A stretch of DNA of 64,000 bases from NCBI GenBank assembly GCA_963575745.1, contig CAUYUJ010015704.1, positions 15,001 through 79,000 on the forward strand, written 5' to 3'. Under the pieces are notes generated by a model. That model was given only the letters and a program-made list of their open reading frames with translations, made no database searches and was not told the DNA's origin. Position numbers and translations under genes: made by a program. This stretch comes from Prorocentrum cordatum (Eukaryota > Sar > Dinophyceae > Prorocentrales > Prorocentraceae). Position 1 is the first letter of the stretch, and the number at the start of each line of letters is the position of its first letter. Of this stretch, positions 40,477-50,808 are shown one piece after another.

Positions 40477-42434
40477 CCGTGCGTGTCCCTCTACAGGAGG
40501 AATATTCAAAAATAGCAAAAACAAAAATTAGTCTGGGAACGACTTGTCGACTATTTTCGGTTATTTCCCAACCATCCTGTGGTGTTGGGTCCTCGTTTTG
40601 ACGAGACAGCGCCCCGCGTTCCTCTCCTCCTCCTCCCACTCCTCCTCCTCCGCCTCCCTCCCTCCATACGCCTCGTCACCCCCCTGCGTTTCACTCACCC
40701 AGGACAGCGCTTCGTGGCCCCATAGGGAGCTCCACCGAAGGCCCCAGTGGCAGGGCTCGCATGCGCCACCCCGCCTATTTCGGCACACCCCTCACACGGT
40801 TCGTGGCCCCATAGGGAACTCCTCCGAAGGCCCCAGCGGCAGGCTTTGCATGCGTCCCCCCGCCTATTCGGCAAACCCATCACACGGCTCGTTGCCCCAT
40901 AGGGAGCTCCGCCGAAGGCCCCAGCGGCAGGGTTTGCATGCGTCCCCCCGCCCATTTCGGCAAACCCCTCACACGGTACGGGGCCCCATAGGGGGTTCCC
41001 CCGAAGGCCCCAGCGGCAGGGTTTGTAGGCGTCCACCCGCCCATTTCGGCATACCCCTCTCACGGTTCGTGGCCCCATGGGGAGTTCCACCGAAGGCCCC
41101 AGCGGCAGGGTTCGCATGCGTCCCCCCGCCCATTTCGGCACACCCCTCTCACGGTTCGTGGCCCCATCGGGGGCTCCTCCGAAGGCCCCAGCGGCAGGGT
41201 TTGCATGCGTCCACCCGCCCACTTCGGCATACCCCTCTCACGGTTCGTGGCCCCATAGGGAGCTCCACCGAAGGCCCCAGCGGCAGGGTTTGCATGCGCC
41301 CCCCCGCCCATTTCGGCACACCCCTCACGAGGATCGCGGCCCCATAGGGAGCTCCACCGATGGCCCCAGCGGCAGGGTTTGCATGCGTCCCCCCGCCGAG
41401 GATCGCGGCCCAATAGGGAGCTCCACCGAAGGCCCCAGCGGCAGGGTTTGCATGCGTCCCCCCGCCCATTTCGGCACACCCCTCACGAGGAATCGTGGCC
41501 CCGTAGGAAGCTCCACCGAAGGCCCCAACGGCAGGGTTTGCATGCGTCCCCCCGTCCATTTTGGCACACCCCTCTCAGGGATCGTGGCCCCATGGGGAGC
41601 TCCACCGAAGGCCCAAACGGCAGGGTTTGCATGCGCCCCCCCGCCCATTTCGGCACACCCCTCACGAGGATCGTGGCCGCATGGGGAGCTCCACCGAAGG
41701 CCCCAGCGGCAGGGTTTGCATGCGTCCCCCCGCTCATTTCGGCACTTTCTTCGCGAGGATCGTGGCCCCGTAGGGAGCTCCACCGAAGGCCCCAGCGGCA
41801 GGGTTTGCATGCGTCCCCCCGCCCATTTCGGCACACCCCTCACGTGGATCGTGGACCCATAGAGAGCTCCACCGAAGGCCCCAACGGCAGGGTTTGCATG
41901 CGTCCCCCCGCCCATTTTGGCACACCCCTCACGAGGATCGTGGCCCCATGGGGAGCTCCACCGAAGGCCCCAGCAGCAGGGTTTGCATGCGTCCCCCGCC
42001 GATTTTGGCACACCCCTCATGGCCCCATGGGGATCTCCACCGAAGGCCCCAGCGGCAGGATTTGCATGCGCCCCCCCGCCCATTTCGGCACACCCTTCAC
42101 GAGGATCGTGGCCGCATGGGGAGCTCCACCGAAGGCCCCAGCGGCAGGGTTTGCATGCGTCCCCCCGCCCGTTTGGGCACACCCCTCACGAGGATCGGGC
42201 CCCATAGGGAGCTCCACCGAAGGCACCAGCGGCAGGGTTTGCATGCGTCCCCCCGCTCATTTCGGCATATCCCTCACGAGGATCGTGGCCCCATAGGGGG
42301 TTCCACCGAGAGCGGTACCCACAACGCGGCACTCACAGCTGCATATGGTGGGCCCCTCGCCAGGATAAGTTTGAGTATTGTGTATTACTTTCAAGTTTTC
42401 GTCCGAAATCCGCTTGTAGGAGGAGATGCTTGAC
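40477..42434 (+). mobile_element. T1 element carrying a satellite array, locus B
   Basis: Left arm GTGCGTGTCCCTCTACAGGA then GGAATATTCAAAAATAG, the core AATTAGTCTGGGAACGACTT, and a leader GTTGGGTCCTCG, CGCCCCGCGTTCCTC that matches locus A. Then about 18-19 satellite units, the trailer GCGGTACCCACAACGCGGCA and GGGCCCCTCGCCAGGATA, and the right arm TTTTCGTCCGAAATCCGCTT then GTAGGAGGAGATGCTTGAC. Total 1958 bp. The first bases of the left arm and the last of the right arm are diverged from GTCGGGC/GCCCGAC. Confidence 0.85.
40690..42305 (+). repeat. GGCCCCATAGGGAGCTCCAC satellite, about 18 units of ~87 bp
   Basis: Units contain GGCCCCATRGGGAGCTCCAC, CGAAGGCCCCAGCGGCAGGG, TTTGCATGCGTCCCCCCGCC and CATTTCGGCACACCCCTCAC. 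Shared text with the locus A units includes GTGGCCCCATAGGGAGCTCC and CATGCGTCCC, but the spacer differs, so the two arrays homogenised separately. One unit near 41395 lacks the CATTTCGGC segment. Confidence 0.96.
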
Positions 42435-42959
42435 CTCCTCCTGCGCCGAGGCTGGCTGGTCTTGCCAGCTTGTCCGAAAGATTGGCTGAGATCTGCTCTG
42501 GCGACTCGCGACGTACAGCAGCATTTACGACGTCTCCACATCTCCGATTGTGGTACTTCCGCATGCAGCTAGTCGCAGCGACTACACCGCCCAGGAAATA
42601 CGCGGGCCCATTGGGCTTCGCAATGGTCTCCATCTGAGCCGCATCACCGACGACGCAATGACGGACATAAGAAGCGGTGGAAGCATACTGCATTGAAAAT
42701 GACTTACTATCCCAGGGGTGAGTCGGCGGCGAGCGAGAGGGGGAAGCGAGAGGAGGAGGCCTCCTCAAAAGGCTCCGAAGTCTCCTGGCCTTGTGAGAAG
42801 TGTTCTAAGCCTTCACCGAAAACATTAAACCATGTTTTTGCTTAGAGCGATTCCCACCGAAACCTTCGGCGTTTGGTCACAACGGTGCGCGCGCCTACTG
42901 GAAGGATGCGCGCAGTACCCTGCGGCGTCGGCCAGCGCGGCGACCGGGCCAGGTCGCAA

Positions 42960-43540
42960 GATGATGTTATAATAGATTACGACTTGCTATGCTAGTATGT
43001 GGCGATGTGCTGTATTGTCGTGTTCTGATATGTGATGCGATGAAGTATAATGATATGGGATGTTCTGCCAAGGTGTCTTCTGGGTTCCTCGGTTATGCTA
43101 TGCTACGCTGTGCTTTGCCGCCTTCTATTATACCTTGATGTGCTATGCTGTGCTATGTGATGTTCATGCAGGCACTATGTTGTCATGCTGTTGCTATGCT
43201 AAGTCTGTCATGGTATGTCATACTAGTGTTACGGTATGGTATAGTACTGTGTGACATGTTGTGTTCTGGCCTGTTCGCCGATATGTTATGCTGTCGTCTT
43301 GTGATATGATTGGTTACGCATGACATGAAATGTTCTTTCAATGTGGCTTATGTTATGATAGGTTATGCTGTAGTTTGTTGTGCCATGCCGTTTTCTAGTA
43401 TGTAATGTTCTGTTCTGGTATGTTATGTGATATGTTATGATGTACTCTGTGTTGTCATGATATTGATATTATATGTTCTGCCATGTTCTGTCATGCTCCT
43501 GTTCTGTTCTGCCATGTTATCTTGTGTCAGATTGTGTTCT
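42960..43540 (+). repeat. AT-richer degenerate TATGTT/TGTTCTG repeat
   Basis: Loose repeats of TATGTTATGNTATG, TGTTCTGNTATG and CTATGCTGTGCT without a fixed period, about 580 bp. Compositionally similar to 35045-35290. Confidence 0.65.
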
Positions 43541-43713
43541 GTCGTGTTTGTCGAGGGCGTCAGGCGGGATACCCGGGGTTCTCGGGACAGCTTGGGGTCT
43601 GGCGGCTGCGGTTTTCAGGGCGTGGTCTGTCGTGTTTGTCGAGGGCGCGAGGCGGGATAACCGGGACACTCAGGACAACCTTGGGTCGGGCGGCCGCGGT
43701 ATGCAGGGTGGGA
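43541..43713 (+). repeat. Tandem duplication, unit 88 bp
   Basis: GTCGTGTTTGTCGAGGGCG..GGCGGGATA starts at 43541 and again at 43629, followed by CTTGGGTCNGGCGGCNGCGG in both units. Confidence 0.9.
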
Positions 43714-43929
43714 GTGGTCAGGAGGTTCGTTCTTAAAATCTAGCGACCCCAACTTGTCCGGTGGGGAAAAACCTCGCAGAAGGCCGGAACGCCTTTGAGA
43801 AGCCCCGCCGCCTTCTGAGAAGGCCTTCTCCTTCTCGTTTTCCCCCCTCGCTCGCCGCCGATTGAGGCCCCCCCGCCATAAAGTGCCCCTTGAGGGCCCG
43901 CTTCTCTTCACCCCCCATCTGCCCATCTG

Positions 43930-44060
43930 TCGTTGAAAGTCGGTCTCTCGGGACTCCCAGCTTCCAGTCTGCTTTCAGCGCCTTCCTATTTCAATGATCG
44001 CATGGCCTTGCCTTTTCCGTCCTCCCAGGGGGCGGACGGAATCCGATCTGTTTTCAACGC
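43930..44060. mobile_element. TIR element T18, copy 2
   Basis: TCGTTGAAAGT at the left and TTTTCAACGC at the right, with TTCCTATTTCAATGATCG and TCCGTCCTCCCAGGGGGCGG inside. Same order as 31854-31985. Confidence 0.75.
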
Positions 44061-44264
44061 CTTCCTACGTCATGCTTCTACCCGCTCCTTCCGACCGATG
44101 GGCAGGGCACCGCCCACTGCCCCCCGCACGAGAGCCTCGCCCGGGCGCAGGGCCTGTCCAGGACCGCGGCCCCCCTGCAGGGCGCGGCGGCCGTCGCGAC
44201 CTCTCGCGCTCATCGCACGGCGCCAGGCGCGTGGTCGGCGGGCCCCCGGGCTCGGCTCCTGCTC

Positions 44265-44400
44265 TCTTTCTCTCTCTCTCTCTCTCTCTATTTCTCTTTC
44301 TCTCTTTCGTTTTTTCTGTCCGTCGTCCTCCCCACGTCCCGCCTCCCTCCCTCCCTCCCTCCCTCCTTCCCTCCCCTCCCTCCCTCCAACCCCCCGCCCA
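44265..44400. repeat. (CT)n then (CCCT)n
   Basis: CTCTCT at 44269-44310, then CCTCCCTCCC tetramers at 44340-44385. Confidence 0.93.
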
Positions 44401-44479
44401 GACTCCCTCCTTCCTCCGTCCATGCCCCTCTCCTTCTCCGCCCCTCTCCCCACTCGCTCTCCCCCATTCCTCCTCCTCC

Positions 44480-44605
44480 GCCCCGTCCTCATCCTCCTCC
44501 TCCTCCTCCTCCTCCTCCGCCTCCTCCTCCTCCTTCTCCTCATGGTCCTCCTCCTCCTCCTGCTCCTCGTCCTTCTCCTCCTTCTCCTCTTCTTCCTCCC
44601 GCTTG
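44480..44605. repeat. (CCT)n microsatellite
   Basis: CCT/CTC triplets with CGC, CTT and CTG interruptions. Confidence 0.94.
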
Positions 44606-44609
44606 CAGC

Positions 44610-45470
44610 TGCCCTCTGGAATCTCCAGAAGCCTTCCAGAACTGCCAGGCTCCGAAAGGCTGCCGAAAGCCCTCGTAAATCTCCGAACTCGTCCCAGCGT
44701 ATCCCCCAGTGCTCCTTCCCCAAGTCGGCACAATAGGACCCATAAGTCTAAGACGGATCTCACCATGCGTCCAACATTTTGTCCAGCAGATCTTGGCGAC
44801 GCTCCCGGAAGCCTCCCGACGGTCCCCAGAGGTCTCAGGGTGTCTCCACAGCTCTGGCTCGGGAGGTCACGGAAGGGATAGCCACGTACAATCACGTGCA
44901 AAAGCGTTTAGATTCAACGACAACAATGACGACCACGACCACGACGGCGGTGGCGCCTGCGGCGACGGCGGTGGCGGCCTGGAACCTGTGGGGCCTCCCT
45001 CGGCCACCTTAGAAGTCACTTGCGGGGTCTGGAACACATTCGGAGCCTTCCCACGCGTTCTGCGGCGCTCTCAGACGACTCCGCGACCGCCCCCGCAGAG
45101 CCCCGAGCTATCCCGCAAAAGGCCCGGCACCTTCACGCGCCAATGACGGCCTACGCCTGCGGCGCATCTCTCTTGATACATTAGGATTCGTGGGTTCGTG
45201 CGCAGCCTACCGACAACGAGTGAGGAGTATCACCGAGCGCCTTCCGCTACTCTCAATGTGCCTATTCGCAAACACGTCAGCACAAAGCAGGCCTTTGTTT
45301 ATGTAATGGATGGTACATCCCCCGCGGCGGAGCCCGGCCATTTGCGAGTAGCTACTGTGCGAGTAGCGGAACTTGCTCGTCTAGAATCGGCTAGAACCTA
45401 CGTGCGCGCGTAGCGCGCGCGTGGTTCGATTGTGCGGAGGTTATTAAACAAAATCACACAGATAGGGGGT
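44610..45470. other. Unclassified sequence without a recognised gene
   Basis: Mixed GC-rich sequence. A CGTGCGCGCGTAGCGCGCGC palindrome lies at about 45401. No exon with both borders was found. Confidence 0.4.
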
Positions 45471-45549
45471 TCGCCCTCGCTCGTTCCTCGGTCGCGTGGG
45501 GCGAATCCACCAAGGAACAGGCAGACGTGTAGATTCTACGCTCTGCTTC

Positions 45550-45860
45550 CTCTCCCTCCTTCTCGTCGTCGTCGTCCTCCTCCTCCTGCTCCTCCTCCTC
45601 CTCCTTCACCTCCATCTCCTTCTCCTCGTCCTGGTCCTGCTCCTCCTCCTCCTCCCCCCCCCTCCTAGGCTTCCTCCCCCTCCTCCTCCGCCTCCTCATC
45701 CCCCTTCTTATCCCCCTCGCCCTCCTCCTTCTCCTCCTCCTCCTCCTCATCCGCCTCTTCCTCCTCCTCCTCCTCCTCCTCCTCCTCCTCCTCCTCGCCC
45801 TCCTTATCTTTCCTCCTCCTCCTCGCCCTCCTTCTCTTCCTCCTCCTCCTCGCCGGCCTC
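45550..45860. repeat. (CCT)n microsatellite
   Basis: Imperfect CCT/CTC triplets with CGT, CTT and CGC, about 310 bp, ending 40 bp before an exon-like segment. Confidence 0.95.
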
Positions 45861-45902
45861 CCCCTGCGCCCCCCTGTGCTCCCTCCTGGAAGCGGGGGGC
45901 AG

Positions 45903-46088
45903 GCCACGGACCCAGAGGTCGAGTCGGACTTCGACCCCGAGGTCTACCGAGAGGAGAGGCGGAGAAGGCGAGAGGGAGGTGCGCGGGAGGCGGCGCGCGG
46001 GGGCAAGCCGCCGGAGGCCTTCGCCGCCTCATCCGAATCCGCGTCCGTCTCCCCAGAGCTCGTGGGCATCGCTCGGAAGTGGGGTTAG
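45903..46088 (+). CDS. Candidate exon with ATDPEVESDFDPEVYREERR, copy 1
   Basis: After GGGGGGCAG (acceptor at 45901-45902) the frame reads ATDPEVESDFDPEVYREERR, RRREGG, and may continue AREAARGGKPPEAFAASSES, ASVSPELVGIARKWG to a stop at 46086-46088. The first 20 residues closely match the segment at 48960-49022 (ATDPDVESDFDPVSYAEERK). Synonymous differences between the two copies (GAC/GAT, GAG/GAG, TCG/TCG, TTC/TTT, CCC/CCT) suggest selection on protein. Acidic motif followed by a basic helix; no known family. Confidence 0.5.
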   Translation, partial: ATDPEVESDFDPEVYREERRRRREGGAREAARGGKPPEAFAASSESASVSPELVGIARKWG

Positions 46089-46283
46089 GGGAACTAAGTC
46101 GGGGGTGGACAGACCTCCTACCCTGACGCGTCGATTAAGGAATGGGCCGTTTTCGGTTCGCGAGAATGCGTCGCGGCCGTCATTTTTGCGGGTCCAGGTC
46201 CGCCGGTTTCGGTCCCAGGCCGTTTTCACTAAGGGGAGGTCTACTAAAGGGACGTTTGTCCACCGCCGACTAAGCATGGCATA

Positions 46284-46440
46284 AACTTTGAAAACTCGGA
46301 GGTCCGCGCGGATTTCTTGGATCCGCGCTGGACCCCTCTCCCTGGCGCGCGGAGCGCGCCAGGGGCGGCGCCGGAGGCGCCGCCAGGTGGCCCCAGCGCC
46401 GATCCAAGAAATCCGCGCGGACCTCCGAGTTTTTTCTGTC
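46284..46440. mobile_element. Foldback element T2, copy 3
   Basis: Arms AAAACTCGGAGGTCCGCGCG and CGCGCGGACCTCCGAGTTTT are inverted, followed inward by GATTTCTTGGATCCGCGCTG and its complement. The centre holds CTGGCGCGCGGAGCGCGCCA and GGCGCCGGAGGCGCCGCC. The outer arm replaces the usual TTTTGGCGCTC by CTCGGAGGTC on both sides, so the arms changed together. Confidence 0.85.
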
Positions 46441-46509
46441 TGTGTCATTGGTCGTCCCCCTGTCATTGTTCGTTCCCCTAGATGTTGCTCAGGAGGGGAT
46501 GCATCAGAC

Positions 46510-46681
46510 AAGGGCTCCCTCGAGGGCGCGAAGTTATTCGCGCTTCGCGCTTCGCGGTCCTCGTTCCTTCTCCCCCTCCTCCTCGTCCTCCTATTCTCCC
46601 TTTGGGAGGGCGGCGCGAGAGCGCGAAGTTATTCGCGCTTCGCGCTTCGCGCAGCGCGAAGCGCGAAGTTGGGAGCCCTAG
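46510..46681. repeat. Palindrome-rich repeat T6, copy 2
   Basis: CTCGAGGGCGCGAAGTTATT, CGCGCTTCGCGCTTCGCGGT, CTCCCTTTGGGAGGGCGGCG and CGAAGTTGGGAGCCCTAG match 15440-15587, with extra GCGCTTC units here. Confidence 0.85.
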
Positions 46682-46796
46682 ATCAGACCCGAATCGCCCA
46701 TCGATCGCCGATGGGGGTCTGATAGTCCAGCCCTCCCCGCAGCGCTCGCTCTCGCTACTCGGGGCCGATCGTCGATCGATCGACGATGTAGCGCCG
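46682..46796. repeat. Two short hairpins with CGATCG palindromes
   Basis: ATCAGACCC at 46683 pairs with GGGTCTGAT at 46714. Further on, ATCGTCGATCGATCGACGAT at about 46768-46787 is a perfect 20-bp palindrome. Related TCGCCGATG palindromes fill the T8 element. Confidence 0.8.
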
Positions 46797-47279
46797 ATTC
46801 AAGCTGATGTTTCCCCGCTGAACAGGTCCCCATACAACGTAGCCCCTCAAGACCTCCGACGTCGCGATGTTTATAATACTGGCGCTTTCCAAATTGTTGC
46901 CTTCGGGAGCTGTTTTAATCAGCAAGCTGCCCGCGATGAAACACCGTCCTTGGGAAATGGGTCGGTGTCTCCAAGGTCCACGGACTGAAAAAGCGCGGAC
47001 TGAAAAGCCCAACCCCTTGTCCCCCTCCCCTCTTTCACCAGGCCTCTCCCTTAAAAGTATTCTCTCGCTGGAAAGCCACGTGTGTCGGCACGCACCGGCG
47101 ATCGGAACGTGTCGCCCGAGATTTCTCCGCAACATGTCACAGTTTCAGGCCAGAAAAACGTCCAACAGCCGCACGGATGGAGGACGGGTGTTTTGAAGCA
47201 CGTCTTCTCTTGTTGGGATGTCTCTCAACGCTCCACCTTTCATGTCATTGGAGGGGTAACTGCGGATGGATGGGGCCGT

Positions 47280-48500
47280 TTTTTCATCATCTGCGCGTCT
47301 TGCTTCTCAGGCCGTCTTGGAGCGGTTTCGGGCGCCTCTTGGGCGGTGCTTTAGCGCCAGAAACACGAAACAGCGAGAATGCAAAAACACGTTTAACCAA
47401 AAAACAGTGAACATCAACGATTTTGTCTTCTCGGGGCGCTCTTGGGCGGCATATAGAAAGGCCTCTGGGGGCGTCATGGGGGCCTCCGGGGCAATTTAAA
47501 ACGCATCGTGCGTCGCCAGAGACCCCTGGACGGCGTCTTGGGGAGGTCTCGAGACCGTCTGGGGCCGCCGTTGCGCCACTCTTGAAACTTCCTGGAGTCC
47601 TGTTGGCCTCTGGGGCGCCTTTTCGGGGCCTCCTGGGGGCCTCAGGGGGCGGCCTCTTCTGGGCCTTTTGGGCGTCATAGGGTTCTCTTGGTCCCTCCGA
47701 CTCCTGTGGAAGCCGTCTTGGGGACCTCTATGTGCCGTGTTGCCGCCCTTTTCAGGCGTTTTACGGCCGTCTTGGTGTGTTCTTGGAGCCGTCACGGGGG
47801 GCTCTTGGACAGTCTTGCAGCTCTCTTGGCTCGTATTGTGGGCTTGCTGTGCCGTCTCGAGGCTATCTCGGAGGCCTCTTCGGGCCGTGGTGGGTTGTTG
47901 GAAGCCCGCACAACGAGAATGCGAAAATGGTTCAACTGTAGATAAGAACTAGTGGTGTTGGCCTCTTCGGGCCCTCCTGGAGGGCCTCTTGAAGCCCTCT
48001 TGAGCCGTATCGGGACCATGTTGGGTCGCCTGGGAGCTAGCTTTGACCGTCTCGATGCCATTTCCGGATATTGGGGCCATGTTCGACGGAGAACCAACAG
48101 ACTGTACCTTTTTCCGCCGGGCCAGCGGCTTGGCCTGGAGACCAGCGGGATTTTTTGGAGGGGCCGAATAATTATCTTTGAAGCATCTTGGTGATCTTTA
48201 GTGAACTTGGCCTTTGAGGTCTTTCGGGGGCCTCCGGGTGCCTTTTGGGGTCATATCAGGGGCCTGTTGGCGGTCTCAGGGACCGCTCGAAGATCAGTCC
48301 GGTTTCCCCTCTCGGGCCCCTCTTGCGCCGGTCTTGGCGGGGCATCGTGGGCCTTCCTGGGGACTGTCGTTGGACGATCTTTGGCGCTCAGGGCCTCGTC
48401 GGCCAGTTTGGACGTTGTTCAGACCGAGTGTCTGGAGAGTGTTAACAGTGTACAAAAAGGTCTGGTGTTACTCAATGGTTTGGGCCTCCTAGGCCAGCCC
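47280..48500 (+). repeat. Array of GCCTCTTGGGGC / GCCGTCTTGG motifs
   Basis: About 1.2 kb of short CTTGG-centred motifs with spacers of 10-30 bp. Three spacers carry CGAGAATGC(A/G)AAAA (47371-47390, 47925-47940). The open frames across it (for example 48201-48719) are Gly/Leu/Pro-rich repeat products. Confidence 0.7.
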
Positions 48501-48941
48501 CCTCCCTCAGGGCCGCCCGGACCGCCCAAGAGGCGCCCAAGAGGGCTCAAGCTCGGGATTTGTGACCATTTGACGTCACGCCGCAAGCGAAGAGTTCCAA
48601 CCACGCTCCCGAGGTCTCTGAAACAGCTATGCGGGGATTCCCGCTTGCGCGCAAGAGCGCCCTGGGAGTGCCCAGAACACCTGGCTCCTTGCCCTTTGAC
48701 AAGCATTCACAATATGTAATGGAGGCGAACGATTTGCTTGCGATACTCATTACGATTAGGATGCGTACCAACTGTGACAGCTTTGGAAGGATATGGGTGT
48801 GTTGACAGGGGAGGTGGACCGCGAGGAGGACGAGGACGAAACAAGCGCACTGCGGAGATGATACACAATTTCCTTCTCCTTCGTCCTCGCTGTTTCTTGC
48901 CGCCGATACCCCACCAAGTGCGTTCAGTCTTCGCATGCCAG

Positions 48942-49043
48942 GCCGGCGATGAGGGTGAGGCCACGGATCCTGACGTTGAGTCGGATTTTGATCCTGTGAG
49001 CTACGCGGAGGAGCGGAAGCGGAAGCTGGCAGCCTTGCCTCTC
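48942..49043 (+). CDS. Candidate exon with ATDPDVESDFDPVSYAEERK, copy 2
   Basis: After GCATGCCAG (acceptor at 48940-48941) the frame reads AGDEGEATDPDVESDFDPVS, YAEERKRKLAALPLQDAF. It is homologous to 45903-45974, 3 kb upstream on the same strand. Copy 2 is six codons longer at its start and has a different tail. Both could be exons of one gene built by exon duplication, or exons of tandem paralogues. Confidence 0.55.
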
Positions 49044-49080
49044 CAGGACGCGTTCTTTTTTTTGTTGTTGTTGTCGCGGG

Positions 49081-49254
49081 TGTCAGCGGGGTTGAAGAAG
49101 GAACCCTTTTCGTTGGGGAGGGGCTCTGTGTTCCTTAAGTGTTGCACAGTTTGCCTCAGGTTTTGCTCATGCTTTCGATGGGGAATCGAAGTTTGACTTA
49201 TGGAAACAGGGGCCTCGTTCCTTATTTGGGGTTCCTTAGGTCAACGCCCCGACT
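49081..49254 (+). mobile_element. TIR element T16, copy 1
   Basis: GAAGGAACCCTTTTCGTTGG, CAGTTTGCCTCAGG, TTTCGATGGGGAATCGAAGT and GGGTTCCTTAGGTCAACGCC, CCGAC. The left TIR is diverged (TGTCAGCGGGG). It matches 53007-53179. Confidence 0.75.
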
Positions 49255-49594
49255 GTACAGCTCTTGCCCCCGTGGAGCTTCTCCCCTGGACGGGGGCGCA
49301 GGCCTGCCTGTGCTGCACTGGGGGGGGGAGACGGGGGAGGGGGGGACGAGCTCTGGAGCTCCGCGTCGGAGGGAGGCGCCCCGGCCGCCGGGAGCTGCGA
49401 GACGCCTGCCTCCTAGGCAGGCAGGCGGCACCCTCGCGTGGTCGTGCCCGGCCCGCGCGGGGCGGCCGCGGCAGCGGTGGGCGGACGGCTCCCGACGGGC
49501 AGTCTCGCGGAGGCTCGAGCACAGTCGCAGGCCTAGAGGTTGGAGAGAGCGTGATCCACCGCCGCTTTACTGTGGAAAAATTGCCAACCTTTTC

Positions 49595-49871
49595 CTCCGG
49601 AACCCGGGTCGCCCCCCCCCCCCCCCCCCCCTCCGAAAATCCCCCCCCCCCCCTGCTGGAACCCCTCCACCCCCCCCCCCCTCTCCCCCGGCAAAACCCC
49701 CCCCTCCCCTCACCCCTCCCCCCCCCCCCCCCTCCCCTCGAAAACCGGGGGGGGTCACTACCGGTTCGAACCCCCTCCCCCCCCCCTCCGGATCCCCCCT
49801 ACCCCCCCTCCCCCCCACCCCCCCCCTTACCCTTCGGATCCGGAAAACCGGAGGGGGTCACTACCGGTTCG

Positions 49872-49914
<43 letters not shown>

Positions 49915-50785
49915 ACTCACCGCCAGCAAACGACTCCCGGTCCCCACCACCGTCCGCATCACATCCCCCACTGGTGTTCCCAGCACCACTGTCCTCACCA
50001 CCACTGTCCCCACTGGTTCCACCACCGCCCCTACTGTCCCCACCAGTGCCCCCACCACTGTCGCACTGTCCCCGCTGTCCCCAGAACTGTTCCCACCACG
50101 GTTCCACTCTCCCCACTGTCTCCACGGCCCCAACCACTGCCCGACTATCCCCACTGTCCCCACTGTCCCACTGACTCCTCCGCTGTCCCACTGAGCTGTC
50201 CCACTGTTCCCACCACTGTCCCCACTGTCCCCACCACTGTCCCCACTGTACCTTTGTCCCATTGTCCCACCGCCGTCCTCGCCACCGCCTTCACCACTGT
50301 CCCCACCACCATTGTACCCTCCACTGTCCCACTGTTTCCACCTCATTCCCATTGTCCCCACACCACTGTCCCCACCACCACCGTCACCACCACTGTCCAC
50401 TGTCCCCCCCTGTTCCCACCATTGTCCCCACCACTGTCCCCACCACTACCGTCCCCACCACTGTCCCACTGTCCCACTGTCCCCACCACTGTCCCGCTAT
50501 CCCCTCACCACTGTCCCCACCAACACCGTCCCCACCACTGTCCGCACCCCCACTCGGTTTTCGAGGGGGGGGGGGGGTTCGAACCGGTAGTGACCCCCCC
50601 GGTTTTCGGGGGGGGGGGGTGAGGGGTTCGAACCGGTAGTGACCCCCCCCCCTTTTCATGATGAGCTGGGGGGAGGGGGGGGGAGGAGGGGTTCGAACCG
50701 GTAGTGACCCCCCCCGGTTTTCCTGAGGGGGGGGGGGGAGGGGTTCGAACCGGTAGTGACCCCCCCCGGTTTTCCGCCAGCAGCG
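49595..50785 (+). mobile_element. Poly-C element with inverted arms and CCCCACTGT minisatellite core (locus A)
   Basis: Left arm: poly-C with GGGGTCACTACCGGTTCGAA (49751-49773 and 49855-49873). Core (about 49960-50550): CCCCACTGTCCC, CCACCACTGTCC minisatellite of roughly 9-15-bp units. Right arm: four copies of GGTTCGAACCGGTAGTGACC alternating with poly-C/G and CCCGGTTTTC (50576-50777). The arms are inverted relative to each other. The same architecture is at 56335-57555 with the core reversed. Confidence 0.85.
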
Positions 50786-50808
50786 GTAGAACACGCTCTT
50801 AGAGGTTA

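Noticed and set aside
50576-50777. tRNA genes suggested by repeated GGTTCGAA boxes
   Set aside because: GGTTCGAACC resembles a B box, but there is no A box, acceptor stem or cloverleaf; it lies inside poly-C arms.
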